Origin: Parelaphostrongylus tenuis
Lineage: Eukaryota > Nematoda > Chromadorea > Rhabditida > Metastrongylidae
Direction: 5' to 3'
DNA length: 64,000 bases
Assembly (NCBI GenBank): GCA_019055375.1
Contig: JAHQIW010005558.1
Coordinates: forward strand, 1-64,000
Part shown: positions 1 to 11,199 of the stretch, one piece after another
Layout: every line of letters begins with the position of its first letter
How positions within the stretch are numbered: position 1 is the first letter of the stretch
The notes under the pieces: generated by a model
Database searches by the model: none
What the model was told of the DNA's origin: nothing
Seen by the model: the letters and a program-made list of their open reading frames with translations, nothing else
Translations under genes and position numbers: made by a program

Positions 1-2600
1 AACAAAAAGTGTTTTTCCTTCTATCCGTGGGGGGGGGGGGTCCATTTGTTTAATTGAAAATCAAAAATTTCTGAGAGGTAACCTCGGCGTGGAGAAGATA
101 AAAATTGGGGTTAAATTGACGACTGTGTAATTGCGTATTTTCCTGCCATGTTGTGCTGTCTAGTCGGTGATTCAGTCTTTGTAGGTATTTGCTTGATGGG
201 AATTTCACTATATGTATCAAAAATCTGGTGTGACGTTGAAGAAAAACAACTCCAAATGTATGACCATTATCTTGTTTTCGTACTAGATGTCTATATTGAA
301 GTCGTTTTTGCAAACCAAACTTAGTATAAAAATCGGCATTCCTCAAGATATCGAATGACTACAAAAATTTCTATTGGAAAAAGGAGTGAATGTTTCATAC
401 GAGTTGGAGATATGTTCATTTTCAAAAAATGCACTACTCGTTGAAACATGGGAATTTTCGACATAGGACGTTTTTTTACCAGATTATCCCTAAATAAGTT
501 TTTTCAGTGATATTTTTAACATTTCACGATCTCCACTGTGACATCGCGAACACAATTTCGCGTAGTGACGCGACGCCGTCATTACAGTAGCTGAGTGAGA
601 CGCGACGTTGTCCGACAGGCTGCAAAATGTTTGCACGTCGACGTGAAAAGGTTACGAGTTATAGCCGTGCCTATCTAGCGCATGAACGAAACGTTTTGAA
701 CTATTTGCACAGTTCATAAGGTATTCTCGAAACCATCCCATAAAATCTATTGTGCTTTATCGCATTTATCACAAAAATGGTGCAAAGGTACAAAACAAAA
801 GCATCGATAGAACTTCCAGTTATATTCTGGTGCGAACAAATATGTCTTTGAAAAACTAGTGCACTGCTTATCTCTTCATCAATCTCACGACGAGTCCTCA
901 TTGGAGTTCAAGGACTGGCCGTCATAGTTCTCATAGGACTCATTTTCATTTATTTTCATACATCAAATTGCTCTCTCGCCCATTTACTGCAGTCAGTTGG
1001 GTAACTTATTCAATATATTCATCAGCAGAGACAAACCAAATTAGCCCGTTTCTCACAGACATAGTTCTTGCAACGTTCAAGCGGAGATCTTTTTTCACAT
1101 GTGTTCCTGAGGTCGGTCAACCGTCTCGCTGCTTTTGGTGATAAAAAAATTAAATCGTTAGTAGAGCAATGGTGATGCAATTGCTGCCCATCTATTCCCA
1201 CTTCCATGCTGACCCATGCTATTGTTTGCGTGATGCTTCGGAGGCTAGCGGTTGATATTATGGAAAGACCTTATATAGGCTTGTCTTGCGCCTTCTGTAA
1301 TGTCGATGCATATTGTAAAGTGATACAATCTTGGTTGCAACGTTCTTACAAATCTCACACAAAATTGCCATGTTCTGAGCAGTGAATCCTTGTCTCTTCT
1401 GAGCTTTTTATGACTTATCTGTTGCAAAATGAGTTAGAGTGCTTTTTTTGAAATGATAAAACTAAGACAGAGCGAGCTTTCATGACTGCTGGACACATCA
1501 GTGAGTCTTGATGTCGTGAGAACATCGCCCATCGTACCGAATCCCTTCTAGAATTCTGCTCAATCGCATGACTTCCTGTACTTCGATGTGTGTTATTCCT
1601 ATCAAAGACGATTCAAATGAAGTGATTGTAGACAACGGACAGCTAGCAGATTGACCGAGAGATCAAGATGCCGTGTAAGTCATCTCTTTGCAGATCTTCC
1701 TGGTTTTTGCACTGATTAGAAAATTTGCGTCAGGCAACATGTGAAGAGCCAAATTAGTGATTTGAGAATCAGAAGGAGCTTCTCTATATGTTCAGATCTT
1801 ATGCTATCGTGACCATGCACTCCTCGATTCTCCAACGACAAAGAACATGTCGATTCTCGGAAGCGAGCAACGGTTTGGATAAGATCTCCCATTCTCTTTG
1901 ACCCGACAGCAGATTTGATTTCTCCACGCCAGCAGAAGGCGGACCACGAGAAGGAGCGCGGCACAGCTCGTTTAAATAACAATGTGACAGTTCTCTACAG
2001 TAGTTACATTTTTTGAAAATTGCCACCAAATGGTATAACTTACGAAAGAAGACCCAAAACAAGTTCGGATATGTAGAAACAATGCAATTCTTTCTTCTAA
2101 GGCATCCCTTTTGAAGGTTAAGCCTACTGCCTACGATAAGATCATATTCGAGCTATTGAATTTTTTTTACCATATCTTCTACAATTATTCAACACTCCAA
2201 TCGCGCTTATCTTTTATTCGTATTGTCATATCGATTCTCCTTACGTTTATCGCAACGTGAATAAATGATCAAGTGATTTATTACATTACCATTTTTTCGA
2301 TTGAAATCTAGATCTTATGACACAATTTTCATATACTCTCAATCTATACAAACAGAAAACTCGTCACAGTGCTTGAATACTATAAAGCAATGAATGGATT
2401 GGCAACTTATATACTGCTGGGATGCTTCTTCAGTGATGAATCTTGATTATTTCTCAAAAAATCCGCATACTTCTGAAGCTAAACCTCTCACAGAAATATG
2501 AATAGACCTTAGTTTTGTCGTTTTCTTAGTTTGGTTAGAACTTTCAAGACATTGAAGCCGAAATTCAACTCTTCATATTTTCTTAAACAAAGATACAACA
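1..2600. other. No recognisable gene; AT-rich sequence with a G12 run
   Basis: I see no gene I can support here. The open frames are short, overlap on both strands and show no family motif. A run of 12 G lies at 29-40. A block at about 563-616, containing GACGCCGTCATTACAGTAGC, recurs in similar form at about 63295-63352, so at least that part is repetitive. A 98-codon minus frame at 50-346 is open but unrecognised and has no splice or family support. Confidence 0.5.
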
Positions 2601-2767
2601 ATGGAAAACGTTATCGATAACGCTTGGAGCCATTCAAAGCGTTGTGCTGCACTATACACTTCCTAACTATTCGATACTTCAAAACCTTCAGTCGCCTAAA
2701 CCTACAACTTAAGAAAATCACGTAGGTGAATAATTCTATCTGACATATTCTCTGCTGTTTTGACGTT

Positions 2768-3135
2768 TTAGGTGACGGTGCCAAGTGCTGCGGCGAAAAG
2801 CCATCCAATGGATCCAATGTCATCATTCGAAGCACTCTGTTCACTACACTTTGCCACATCACCCTGCTCCAGGTGGCCATGGCATTTGATTTCTTAACAA
2901 ATTACTTTTTGCCTTCAAAGCGAAAATTTACAAAGAAAAGCAAAATGGGCCAAACCGTGAGAGTTCGCGAAAATGATAAATGCTGAGAGGCAATGGGCAT
3001 TAAACCTGCGCCAGCCATTCCTACTATACACATTCCGCTGTCCCCGCTGGTGTTGCCGCTGGTGTTATTGGACACCGTTGCCGTCACTGTATGGATCACG
3101 ATGGCGCAGGTAATCATCATCATCATGAGGCATAA
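2768..3135 (-). pseudogene. Copy C: 3' relic (exons 4-5) of the CGTLPGG secreted family
   Basis: This is a relic of the same gene family as the intact copy at 11200-13164. The exon 4 equivalent is 2956-3135, after acceptor TTTACAG; it ends CTCTCACG at a GT donor. The exon 5 equivalent is 2768-2892. Readable blocks are LMPIASQHLSFSRTLT and MATWSRVMWQSVVNRVLRM. Compared with the intact copy, exon 4 is out of phase near its start. Exon 5 lacks one codon near its start and has a one-base deletion after codons for MTLDP, before the stop TAA. No exons 1-3 were found upstream, although intron-3-like sequence is still visible around 3380-3500. It is therefore a truncated, non-functional duplicate. 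Family membership is clear; the exact lesions depend on the assembly. Confidence 0.75.
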
Positions 3136-5460
3136 CTGTAAAGAAGGCACTTTTCAAACTTGTTTGTCAATGAGACGTAAGGTACAGATGAAAGTTGTAG
3201 TTTTCAACAATGCTTTTGTATTGTCCTGATTCCTTTTATAACAATAGAATAGTATGCCTAAAGTACTACCTGCTTCGAATCATCCAAGCCACTTTAGGGC
3301 ACTACTTTCGAAAAGGCGCAAAATGGCTAGTTGCAAAAATATGCTTTCAAATAAATAAGGACTAAAGCGCCAATTAGAAACACAAATCGGAGTCCCTTTT
3401 ACATTGCGGATCTCCCATTCTTTTTGTTATGTAGACTACACATGTTTTCTTGTATTTTGTGGATTGAACAATCTATTCATATACATTCGACTGCGGGAGG
3501 GGGTCTTGTGACACCTTCGTTTTTATCCTACTCGTTTGGAAAAAAATTTTCGTAAAAATAACCAAAGCAGGTATCTTTGCTTTCCATGAATAAATCGTAC
3601 GATGCTCAGTTTTTACTCATTGAATGGTTCAATATAGCAACGAGTTTGTAAAATTTCGCCAATTTTTTTTGTCTCATGTTTTTGAGTATTTTCATCTGGC
3701 AGCTGTTCAAGCTAGGTAATACAGCAATTAATTAACATTGTCCTTCGTTGTGTAAACGTCTCATATAACTGGGTGATTTTCTGAGCAGGTGTGACCAAGT
3801 ATCCTAATTAATTGTCTACTAGGCCATAGTTGTGCTGAGTTTCAAATTAGCTTAGAAACGTTTCTAAGAAAGAGCACTGGAAAGTTTTTGGAAAGCAGCT
3901 GCGCCGTTATGAACATTGCCATACAGTGTTAGACAATTTATTGAAGCATACAATCAATTCCAATGTAGAGAAAATTCTCTTGCATCGACTTCGTACAAAG
4001 TATTTAATTTCGTATGACCAAAGGCAGCATAATAGGCACTTTAGAATTGTCGGCTGGTTTGTGAGATTTTCTCTATAAGCGCGAATGAAAATGGATAAGC
4101 AGATTTGCACAGCATTAGTTTGAATGCTAATCGACCGGAAAATTTTGCCTTAACATTCTCTTCGCACTTTCCGACACGCCAGAATGAGCGGAAAGTGATG
4201 CGCTTTTGAGAAAATAGTACGCTGTTTTGTTATCCCGTTAGCAGTCGTGCAAATATATAATGTGTTTATTCCAGTTGTCCTGAGCACTATAATAATCAAA
4301 TATGTTCCAGGCATCATTGTATATAGGTCGATATGAAGCCACTACATCGAAACCTTGTCATAGGGCGCACTTACTCCATGCCGACATAAGCTAGAAATAG
4401 GCGCACTTAACTAAACCAAGGGTGTTTTACAATCGCTCACAATAGAGAAAAGCATCGTTCTTTGTAACTGCGACCGAAAGATTCACTACGTTGAATAAGG
4501 TATTTTCTACTACAACATTGTGTTAATGATCCTTCCAGTGTCTCAAAAGTAGCGGAGTTTGATTTGTCCCGCATTAAGAAGGTGGAAACACTATGAAATT
4601 TTAATTTCAGGCACAAAAGCTATTATCGGGCGGTGCAAAGCCGACCAGTGTAAGATAAGTTTTATTTATTCGGTGACTTGGCAGAAGTAAAAATTTAGCT
4701 TTAATAGCAAGGAAATAGTCATTTAAATGCGATTTATCCTGTCTGTAAGAGGCTCGCCAAGTGAAGTTCTTCTTTCGATCATGCTTCGCTGAAGAAGGTT
4801 AGAATCGAGAGACGAAGGCGAAGTGCCACAACGAGGGCGAGCGACAGCTGGCGATCGACTTTCACCACCAGCTTTGTAAAAGGCGGAACGTGTTGAAAAC
4901 AATAGTCGAGCAAATTTGTTATGAATATTTCGAGCTGCAAACTTGATTTCTAGAGAAATTATGTTGGAAAAAACATTTCTTTCTTTATTGCTGGCAATGT
5001 CAGTCTTCCTTGTTGATTCTTTTGAAATATTAGGCGAGGAGAAAAGTGAATACTTACTGAAGTTGAAAGCAATGACATTGATGATTCCAATTAAAGGGAA
5101 TCCTGCTTATTTTTAAGAGGCTGTTACTACTGTGATATAGTGCTGCAATGGAGCTGTTGACATTGGTGAAAGAAGATATGCAGAAAAAAAGATATTCGCA
5201 AAAAGGTAGAAGATGACTCTATATTTCTCAGCTGAACAAAAGTTCTGTCTTTTCCCTAAGGTGACAACGAAGCGAAACAAGTCATGATATTTGATAAAGT
5301 AGTGAGTTATTTGTAGAAAGTTTTTTGACTGCAAAGGATTAGGCAGAATCTCGCAGCCTAATTCGTTAGGCTTCTGCAGACTTAGCAATTTCAAAGACCG
5401 AGTTTCCACAAATTTTCTTGGACTGGAAGTAAATCAATTTGTCTCTTCAATCAACAAACA
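3136..5460. other. No gene seen; decayed intron-3-like tract then unassigned DNA
   Basis: The part near 3360-3600 resembles intron 3 of copies A, D and E: a block with cacaaatcggag, then Ttgt-rich sequence, then a gaataaatc block. The rest to 5460 shows no recognisable coding, RNA or repeat signal. Short frames at 3907-4110 and 5113-5409 on the minus strand have no family resemblance. Confidence 0.4.
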
Positions 5461-5466
5461 CCGAAT

Positions 5467-5885
5467 TCTTCGTTTCGAGTGTTTTCTTGAGACCACAGCT
5501 CAAACTTCAATGAGACATAAAATTGTTTTTTGAGCCACGCATGTCGTGTGGTCGATCAAGATAGGCTGACTTATAGAGCCCGATACATGTGTTTTTGACC
5601 TTTCGGTCTCTACTATACTAGCCAAGCAGCAATCGAGTGTACCGCACTCTTTGTTCGGTGATAATTTCGTGTGAACATAGATATGAAACGCTCATCGTCG
5701 CTAACCCTTGTTGTGTGGACTGGAACACCCACACAGGATTGGTAAAGGAACGAGAAAGAATACTTTAGAATATAAGTGGCGCGACTGACGAGACCGCAAA
5801 CGTCGAAACACGTGTATCTGGCCCTATAAGGCAGCCCATTTTAGCAGACCGCCATAACATTGCGTTGGCTCAAAATTGATTTTAT
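5467..5885. repeat. Palindromic hammerhead-bearing repeat, copy H1
   Basis: This is an imperfect inverted repeat. The left arm begins with a TTTCGAGTGTTTTCTTGAGACC end and contains GGCTGACTTATAGAGCCCGA. The right arm contains CGAAACACGTGTATCTGG and ends with GGCTCAAAATTG. The same outer and inner blocks occur in copies near 7.9, 18.6, 19.1, 57.2, 58.6 and 62.9 kb. The plus-strand arm carries an intact hammerhead core (separate entry). The left arm, read on the minus strand, keeps stem II as GACC-GAAA-GGTC but has lost the catalytic core bases. Confidence 0.65.
5785..5816 (+). ncRNA. Hammerhead ribozyme-like core, copy H1
   Basis: The core reads CTGACGA, then stem II GAC/GTC around a CGCAAAC loop, then GAAA, then C-ACGT-GTA. 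All conserved catalytic positions of a type I hammerhead are present: CUGANGA, GAAA, and an allowed cleavage triplet GUA after a minimal two-pair stem III. Stem I is weak: only two pairs next to the core, then mismatches, then three more pairs. Activity is therefore uncertain. The core match is direct; the ribozyme assignment follows from the known hammerhead consensus. Confidence 0.55.
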
Positions 5886-7320
5886 GTAACACGATTTTGT
5901 CTTGATGCTATTGTTTAGCTCCAGAAACCAACGTTTCGGCCAAGTTTTGCATTCTTGAAAGTCTCCAAGTTTCTAATTGAAAATCGTCAACGTAGCCGGG
6001 TCGCCAAAGTCGCTAGCTGGACTGCCACTAACCAGGTAATATTGAAGTTAAATATTGATTAGAACAAACTTTTCTAATGTAAGTTTAGAACTGACTCTAC
6101 TTCTGCTATCGGTTTCATTTACAGCTCGAGTCCATCTGCCAATGAGATGGTATATGCTTGCGCGAACGTAGATCCTGCACAGTTCCGGTCAAAAACACTC
6201 AAAACGTCCTATCTGGTAACAAGTAAACACTAGCCAGATGAGAGGCAGTTGGCTCATCCTTAATGAATGAGCTCTACGTTGGAATGGTGAATGTGACACA
6301 CAACTCATTAGAATACCTCTAGTTGATTATCAGCAGAACTAAGCAAGTTTTCCTTGCAGCTATTGTCTTCAAAAAAACAGTGCAGGAGTTTGTAACAGAA
6401 TATGATCGACGTCATTCTCGGAAAGGTGCAGAAGCTGAGTAGCTCTGCAGCAGAGGATGTAGATTTTACTGGTACCACTTGTTCGATCACTTGAGAATAA
6501 AAGAGACTGCAAGTGTTGTGACTGATATAAAGGTTTTGGTACGACACTAGACTAAATATGGCTTAAACTCGGTAAAGACAAGTTCATTAGCATGATACAC
6601 AAAATTTAGAAGACTTACTCCAGCTGCTTACGATGGAGAAGGTTTGCCAAACATTTGTGGGTAACATAGAAGATAACTCAAACTTCAACGGTATGAGGTT
6701 ACAATGAAGTACAACGTTTGGGGATTTACATTATATATATTTGAGTAAACAAATTTGGAATTTGTTAAATTGTGCCACAAAAACTCATTCCAATTAATTG
6801 AGGATTCCATTGAAATGGATCTTATGTAACACAGCGATTAGAAGTGTCATGCACTACTTATGAAGCCTCTGATTTCTCCCACTTCTTTGAGCAAGTCATG
6901 CCTTGTACTAGTATGGTGTAATTAAATTGGCACCAGACTTCACAAAGCAACGAGTAGAGTCCATGTACATATCAGTGCATATCAGTATATCAGTAAGGCA
7001 CAGATTCTTGCAGCATCTTCGTCCAGATATATTGGAATATCTGAATTACGGCTCAGTGTGTTATCCGGGGACAGGTGAAGAAACGACCCATTTGCTGTAC
7101 AGAGAATTTTCATGAGAGTATTAGTAGCCATCCGAAAGCTTGAATCTCTAGTTATATATTACGCGGCCGCTTCTTAGGGAAACCTTCTTATAACGCTATA
7201 TTAAAAAGAAAAAAAAAGTGTACCACACACGTATTTCTCTCGCAGGGCACAGCTAAAACCTCAAATTATAGGCAACCAATCGGTAGCGTGAGTTTCAACA
7301 GTTTCAACATTTGCTAATTT
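5886..7320. other. No gene seen; possible PLE 3' end motif near 5930
   Basis: At 5925-5975 the minus strand reads towards GGCCGAAACGTTGG, the tail motif found after PLE fragments elsewhere in the window. No PLE coding sequence is recognisable next to it. The remainder has only short unrecognised frames (for example 6308-6547 minus and 6927-7115 plus). Confidence 0.35.
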
Positions 7321-7324
7321 CCAC

Positions 7325-7620
7325 TAAGACCTCTTCACTGCAGTGTAACAAAGAGAAGAAGACCGAAACTAACCTATGCGATGCAATAGTTTGTTGATTA
7401 GTGTGTGGACTGGGTGTCCGTCGTAGTGAATTTGATACGGCGTCTCGCAATAAATCGCGCTGATTCGTTTATATACGTGAAGTGTAATTTTTCTAATAAA
7501 TTTGGATTTTTATTCGCTTTAAAAGAAACTCTTGATAAAATTCATGACTCTTATGCGACGAAATTTTCTCTAAACGTTCATATGTTTTTTCATGCCTTCA
7601 GCTAAGTAATAGTAGAAGCG
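7325..7620. repeat. Dispersed repeat R2, uninterrupted copy
   Basis: The block runs from CTTCACTGCAGTGTAAC to TTCAGCTAAGTAATAG and contains GTGTGGACTGGGTGTCC and GTAGTGAATTTGATACGGCGTC. A diverged copy occupies 9100-9400 and resumes at about 10460-10570, split by a PLE fold-back. No coding capacity is evident. Its class is unknown. Confidence 0.5.
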
Positions 7621-7876
7621 TGCATTCGGTGTGGGGCATAATATATGAGAAGTTTCTGTCTAGCGATGATGGCCGGTTCTTATTTGTCGCGGGCAGCATA
7701 CATGAATTCAAAATTATCACGAATATTTGGCAGTGCGTCACTGTTATTTTTCTTGAGGGGTGTACTATTGTACGACGATGTAACCTCAACCCACAGAGGG
7801 ATTTATTTCTCGTTCATAGTTCTCCTAAATAAGATGTGGTTAGGTGAGGACATAGTCGACGTTCAAAACAATCATT

Positions 7877-8270
7877 CGATATGCCAGATAATTATTTTTG
7901 AGCCACACATGTCATGTGATTTGCTATAAAGGCTGACTTATAGAACCCGATATACGTGGTTTCAACCTTGACGGTTTTATCAGTCGGGCAGTGCCCTTCT
8001 CGTCTTTTGGCAATCCTCTCGGGACGCTCAGTCACCTACTCTAAGAGTAGACGACGACGAACATTTTACACTCTATGTCCGGTCAAATTATAGATATATA
8101 TGATCGAAATGGCAAAGGACGAAAGGGTACCGCCCGACTGACGAGACCGTCAAGTTGAAACACGTGCATATCTATAAGTCAGCCCTTATAACGGATCACA
8201 TGCCATGCATGACTCAAAAATAATTATCTGGCATATGAAATTTGAGCTGTGGTCTTAAGAAATTACTCGC
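7877..8270. repeat. Palindromic hammerhead-bearing repeat, copy H2
   Basis: The two arms are nearly complementary. The left arm is about 7880-8035, starting at CGATATGCCAGATAATT. The right arm is about 8105-8240, ending AATTATCTGGCATATG. Each arm holds a hammerhead-like core facing outwards. The plus core at 8138-8170 has CTGACGA and GAAA intact, with 5' stem I strand CCCGA and a GAC/GTT stem II, but the cleavage-side U is changed to C (GTGCATA). The minus core (about 7950-7985) has CTGATAA, losing the conserved G, while keeping stem II AACC/GGTT. This is the best example of the full palindrome. Confidence 0.65.
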
Positions 8271-9095
8271 AAAGAAAAGCCACGATATACTAATCATTCG
8301 CTAAATGGAATGATGAATCTTCCTGTTATTCTTATCCTTCAACTTACACACTTCCAGTAATCAGAAATTTCCTGTAAAATGACGAGCATTCTTCAAGATC
8401 AATAAACAAAACTTCGAAATTTGAGCAGGAATTGACCCGTGTCTCATTTTTTTCTGGAAATGTATCACGTATTCCAGAAAGAATGATAGCAGAACAGAAG
8501 TCGTTAGCGCTATGTATCAACACATGCCCACGGAAAGAGTGACACGCGGGTTCAACTTCTAACCAAGGCCGCCAGTTCCACATATCACTAAACATCCATG
8601 CAAATGAATATAATAGCATAAAACTACTACAGTGAGCGTGATATAAAATTTTTTTCATATTATGTTTTCCAAAAATGATGCTTTATGGAGAAATGTGGGT
8701 ATGAATGATTTGAAGACATTGATTAGCCACATTATAACATGCTCTACTTTCCAAAATAAGAATGAAAACTCCAGCTATGGAACAATGCAATTCCTGAAGT
8801 GCACTACAATCCACCTCTTAATAGCAAAGCTGTAGCATATAAAGAGAGCTTCCAGGAAGCATTAAATGCTCCTTTTGGTTGGGCAAAGACTTCCCATTGC
8901 ACCTTTCTCTCGAATCCTAGGGCCAATCTCGATAGCTCAAATGTCGGACTCCTTTTTTGAAAAAGCTTTCCAAAATGCTGTAGAAAGAGGACAATTTTCG
9001 TGTTCCACGCACACATATTTCTCTCAGAACAGTACTGTTCCTTGGAAATATGAGAAATACTTGATAGCGTAAGTACGAATATTTAAACGCTAGGC
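8271..9095. other. No gene seen
   Basis: There is an open minus frame of 104 codons at 8344-8658 and shorter frames on both strands near 8804-9072. None shows a recognisable motif or splice structure. I see no repeat or RNA signal here. Confidence 0.4.
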
Positions 9096-9415
9096 TTATT
9101 TTGGAAAAGACATTCAGTGCAGTGTAGCAGAGAAATCATATACTGAGCTCCATATATGCCGACGCACTTATTGTTGACTAGTGTGGGGTTGGGTGTCCCA
9201 TAGTAATGAATTTGACATGGCGTCACGCCGTCGCTCGATCGAACGCGTTGGCGCGCTACATATGTGGAGTGCAATTTTTATTCCTTCCCAAGACCGATTA
9301 TTCATTAGCCTCTGCACTAAATGAAATATTCTGTTATTTTCTTTGCTTCAGCACACACGAGATTTTTAATACAAGTTTATTTTTTACAAAGTAGTACATT
9401 AGAGATGGTATCCGT

Positions 9416-9451
9416 GGCTAACGTTTCGGCAGTCTTACATTCTTCAGAGCC
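9416..9451 (-). ncRNA. PLE-tail hammerhead-like motif, left arm
   Basis: Read on the minus strand: GGCT-CTGAAGA, a 14-base spacer ending CTGCC, then GAAAC-GTT-AGCC. GGCT and AGCC pair as a four-base-pair stem I around a CUGANGA...GAAA core. Stem III is only A-U and C-G with no loop, and stem II is poor. It could be a degenerate or dimer-acting minimal hammerhead, or merely a conserved PLE tail. Confidence 0.35.
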
Positions 9452-10409
9452 TGATCTGAAAGAGTCTGACTAACCTACATCAACTTAGTCAAACACTTTC
9501 TCAACCAAAGCAGAAAAGAAAGAAAAGAGAGAAAGGAAGAAAAAAGAGAAGAAAAATACTTAAATAATTTTAAATCGCAGAATAATCAGCTAGATTGACT
9601 CACCGTTTTGTTGTTATGGTGCCCACTATATATGTAGACCAGCCGCACTGTGTCTTACATGGACGAGATGTTTGCCTGACTCAGGTCCGTAAAGATTGAT
9701 ATAAGATATGGCGCGAAAATCATGCGTGATTAGGAGACACTCGTCTTTACGATTCATCGCGGGATTTTGAAATGAATCTAAAACGCCCTAAGGACTTAAC
9801 GCGCCAAGGTCTTGCGTTTTTGCATAAGGAGATTTACTTTTACATCAAAGTTATCCCCCTCATGTATCTGTGTCTGTGCGTGCTAGTGGGGTATTTGGTC
9901 TAGAACTATGTTTATCGGTATCGTTAGGACAAATTATGCACTTTCTTGTTGTACGTCGACGATCGTACGAGCGATTGTGGACTAGCTGACGCTTAAGATT
10001 ATTAGGCGGTATCTCAATCGACGAATAAATATCCTTAGACAAGAACGCAAGACCTCGGAGCGCAAAGTCCTTGAGGCGTTTTGAATCCATTCCAAAAACC
10101 CCGCTATAAATCGTAAAGATGAGTGCCTCCTAATCACGCATGTTTTCGCGCCATGTCTTGGATCGATTTTGACGGATCTGAGTCAGGAACACATCTCGTC
10201 TATGTAAGAATCAGTGCGGCTGGTCTACATATATTGTGGATACCATAACAAACAAAACGGTGAGTCAAATCTAGCTGATTATTTCACGATTTGAAATTAC
10301 TTAAATACTTTTTCTTTTCTTTGTTCCTTCTCTCTTTTCCTTCTTTTCTGCTTTGGTTGCGGGAGTACTTGACTAAGTTGATGTAGGTCAGTCAGACTCT
10401 TTCAGGTCA

Positions 10410-10446
10410 GGCTCTGAGGAAGACAAAACGGCCGAAACGTTAACCA
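10410..10446 (+). ncRNA. PLE-tail hammerhead-like motif, right arm
   Basis: Read on the plus strand: GGCT-CTGAGGA, spacer AGACAAAACGGCC, then GAAAC-GTT-AACC. It is the mirror partner of the motif at 9416-9451, with one stem I mismatch. The same tail occurs at the ends of the PLE fragments at 34.2, 36.6 and 49.2 kb. Confidence 0.3.
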
Positions 10447-10570
10447 TGGACCATTGAGGATTTCTTATCCGCTTTGAAAAACCCCCAAGCGAATTCGTAT
10501 GACTCTAGCACTACAAGATTTCCTCTACGCGTGCATATGTTCTTCGTGCATCCGGCTGAGTAAGTGTAAA

Positions 10571-11090
10571 AGAGCGTTACAGGTTCAAAGCATTTTGTTT
10601 AGTTTGAATGCTACAGCGCCGTGAGGGGGTCTTTTACAAAACAGCCACAGATTTCAACTTTCTAATATACTGGCACTCTCATGAAAAGTTCTTCCTCAGC
10701 AGAAGGAGTCGTTTTTTCGTTTGTTGACGGATAACAAAAAAAAAAACCCTGAAGGTAATCACTAATTCTCGGCCAATCAATGAAACTCGTACGTAACATG
10801 TACTTTTTCATCTCACATCTAACTTGGAAGGCGAATTTCCCACAATAGGTAGAAATTTTGCGATCAAAAGAGTATTTTATAAATTTTTATTTGTAAAGTC
10901 GCAGAAGAAGCTTGTTGTATTGTCGTCGTAGTTAAATCCTTCATACAACAATCTTTCATATGTTTAAATAATGGGGTTTTGCAATTTTTGGGAAAATTCG
11001 AACTTCCAAAATTTTGTGACACACGTATAGCATCGGCAGAAAATGATGATGTATTTGTAGACAATAATGCGTTATTCTACCCAAACTCTG
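10571..11090. other. No gene seen downstream of copy A
   Basis: A minus frame at 10864-11064 (66 codons) is open but has no recognisable motif and lies beyond the likely polyadenylation signal of copy A. Confidence 0.4.
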
Positions 11091-11114
11091 AGTGTTCAAC
11101 AGTATAATCGAATG

Positions 11115-11120
11115 TTTATT
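11115..11120 (-). terminator. Candidate polyadenylation signal of copy A
   Basis: AATAAA on the minus strand, about 80 bases past the stop codon of copy A. Position and sequence fit a nematode 3' end signal. Confidence 0.55.
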
Positions 11121-11199
11121 TTTGTTTTGTTAGACTTAAGCATAAAGGAACACGCAAATGGGTTGTTGACTATGAAATTTTCTCTACAGAATCTACGTT

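Larger units (their letters stand above)
9405..10450. mobile_element. Penelope-like element 3' end, fold-back copy
   Basis: This is a roughly 1 kb inverted repeat. The left arm (9405-9855) and right arm (10015-10450) are near-complementary along their length; the poly-purine tract near 9500-9560 matches the poly-pyrimidine tract near 10310-10350. The minus strand at 9870-10010 encodes IPPNNLKRQLVHNRSYDRR and CIICPN, the Cys-containing linker before the GIY-YIG domain of PLEs. The plus strand at 10045-10140 encodes ERKVLEAF and, in another frame, a MSAS-like tail, matching the end of the same protein. Both arms end in the PLE tail motif (separate entries). It is decayed and non-coding now. Confidence 0.65.
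9100..10570. repeat. Repeat R2 copy interrupted by a PLE fold-back
   Basis: The segments 9100-9400 and 10460-10570 align in order with the uninterrupted R2 copy at 7325-7620. The first contains TGTGGGGTTGGGTGTCC; the second contains the CATATGTTCTTCGTGCATCC block before GCTGAGTAAGTG. The material between them, about 9405-10450, is the PLE fold-back described separately. This gives a relative order: R2 came first and the PLE was inserted later. Confidence 0.55.
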
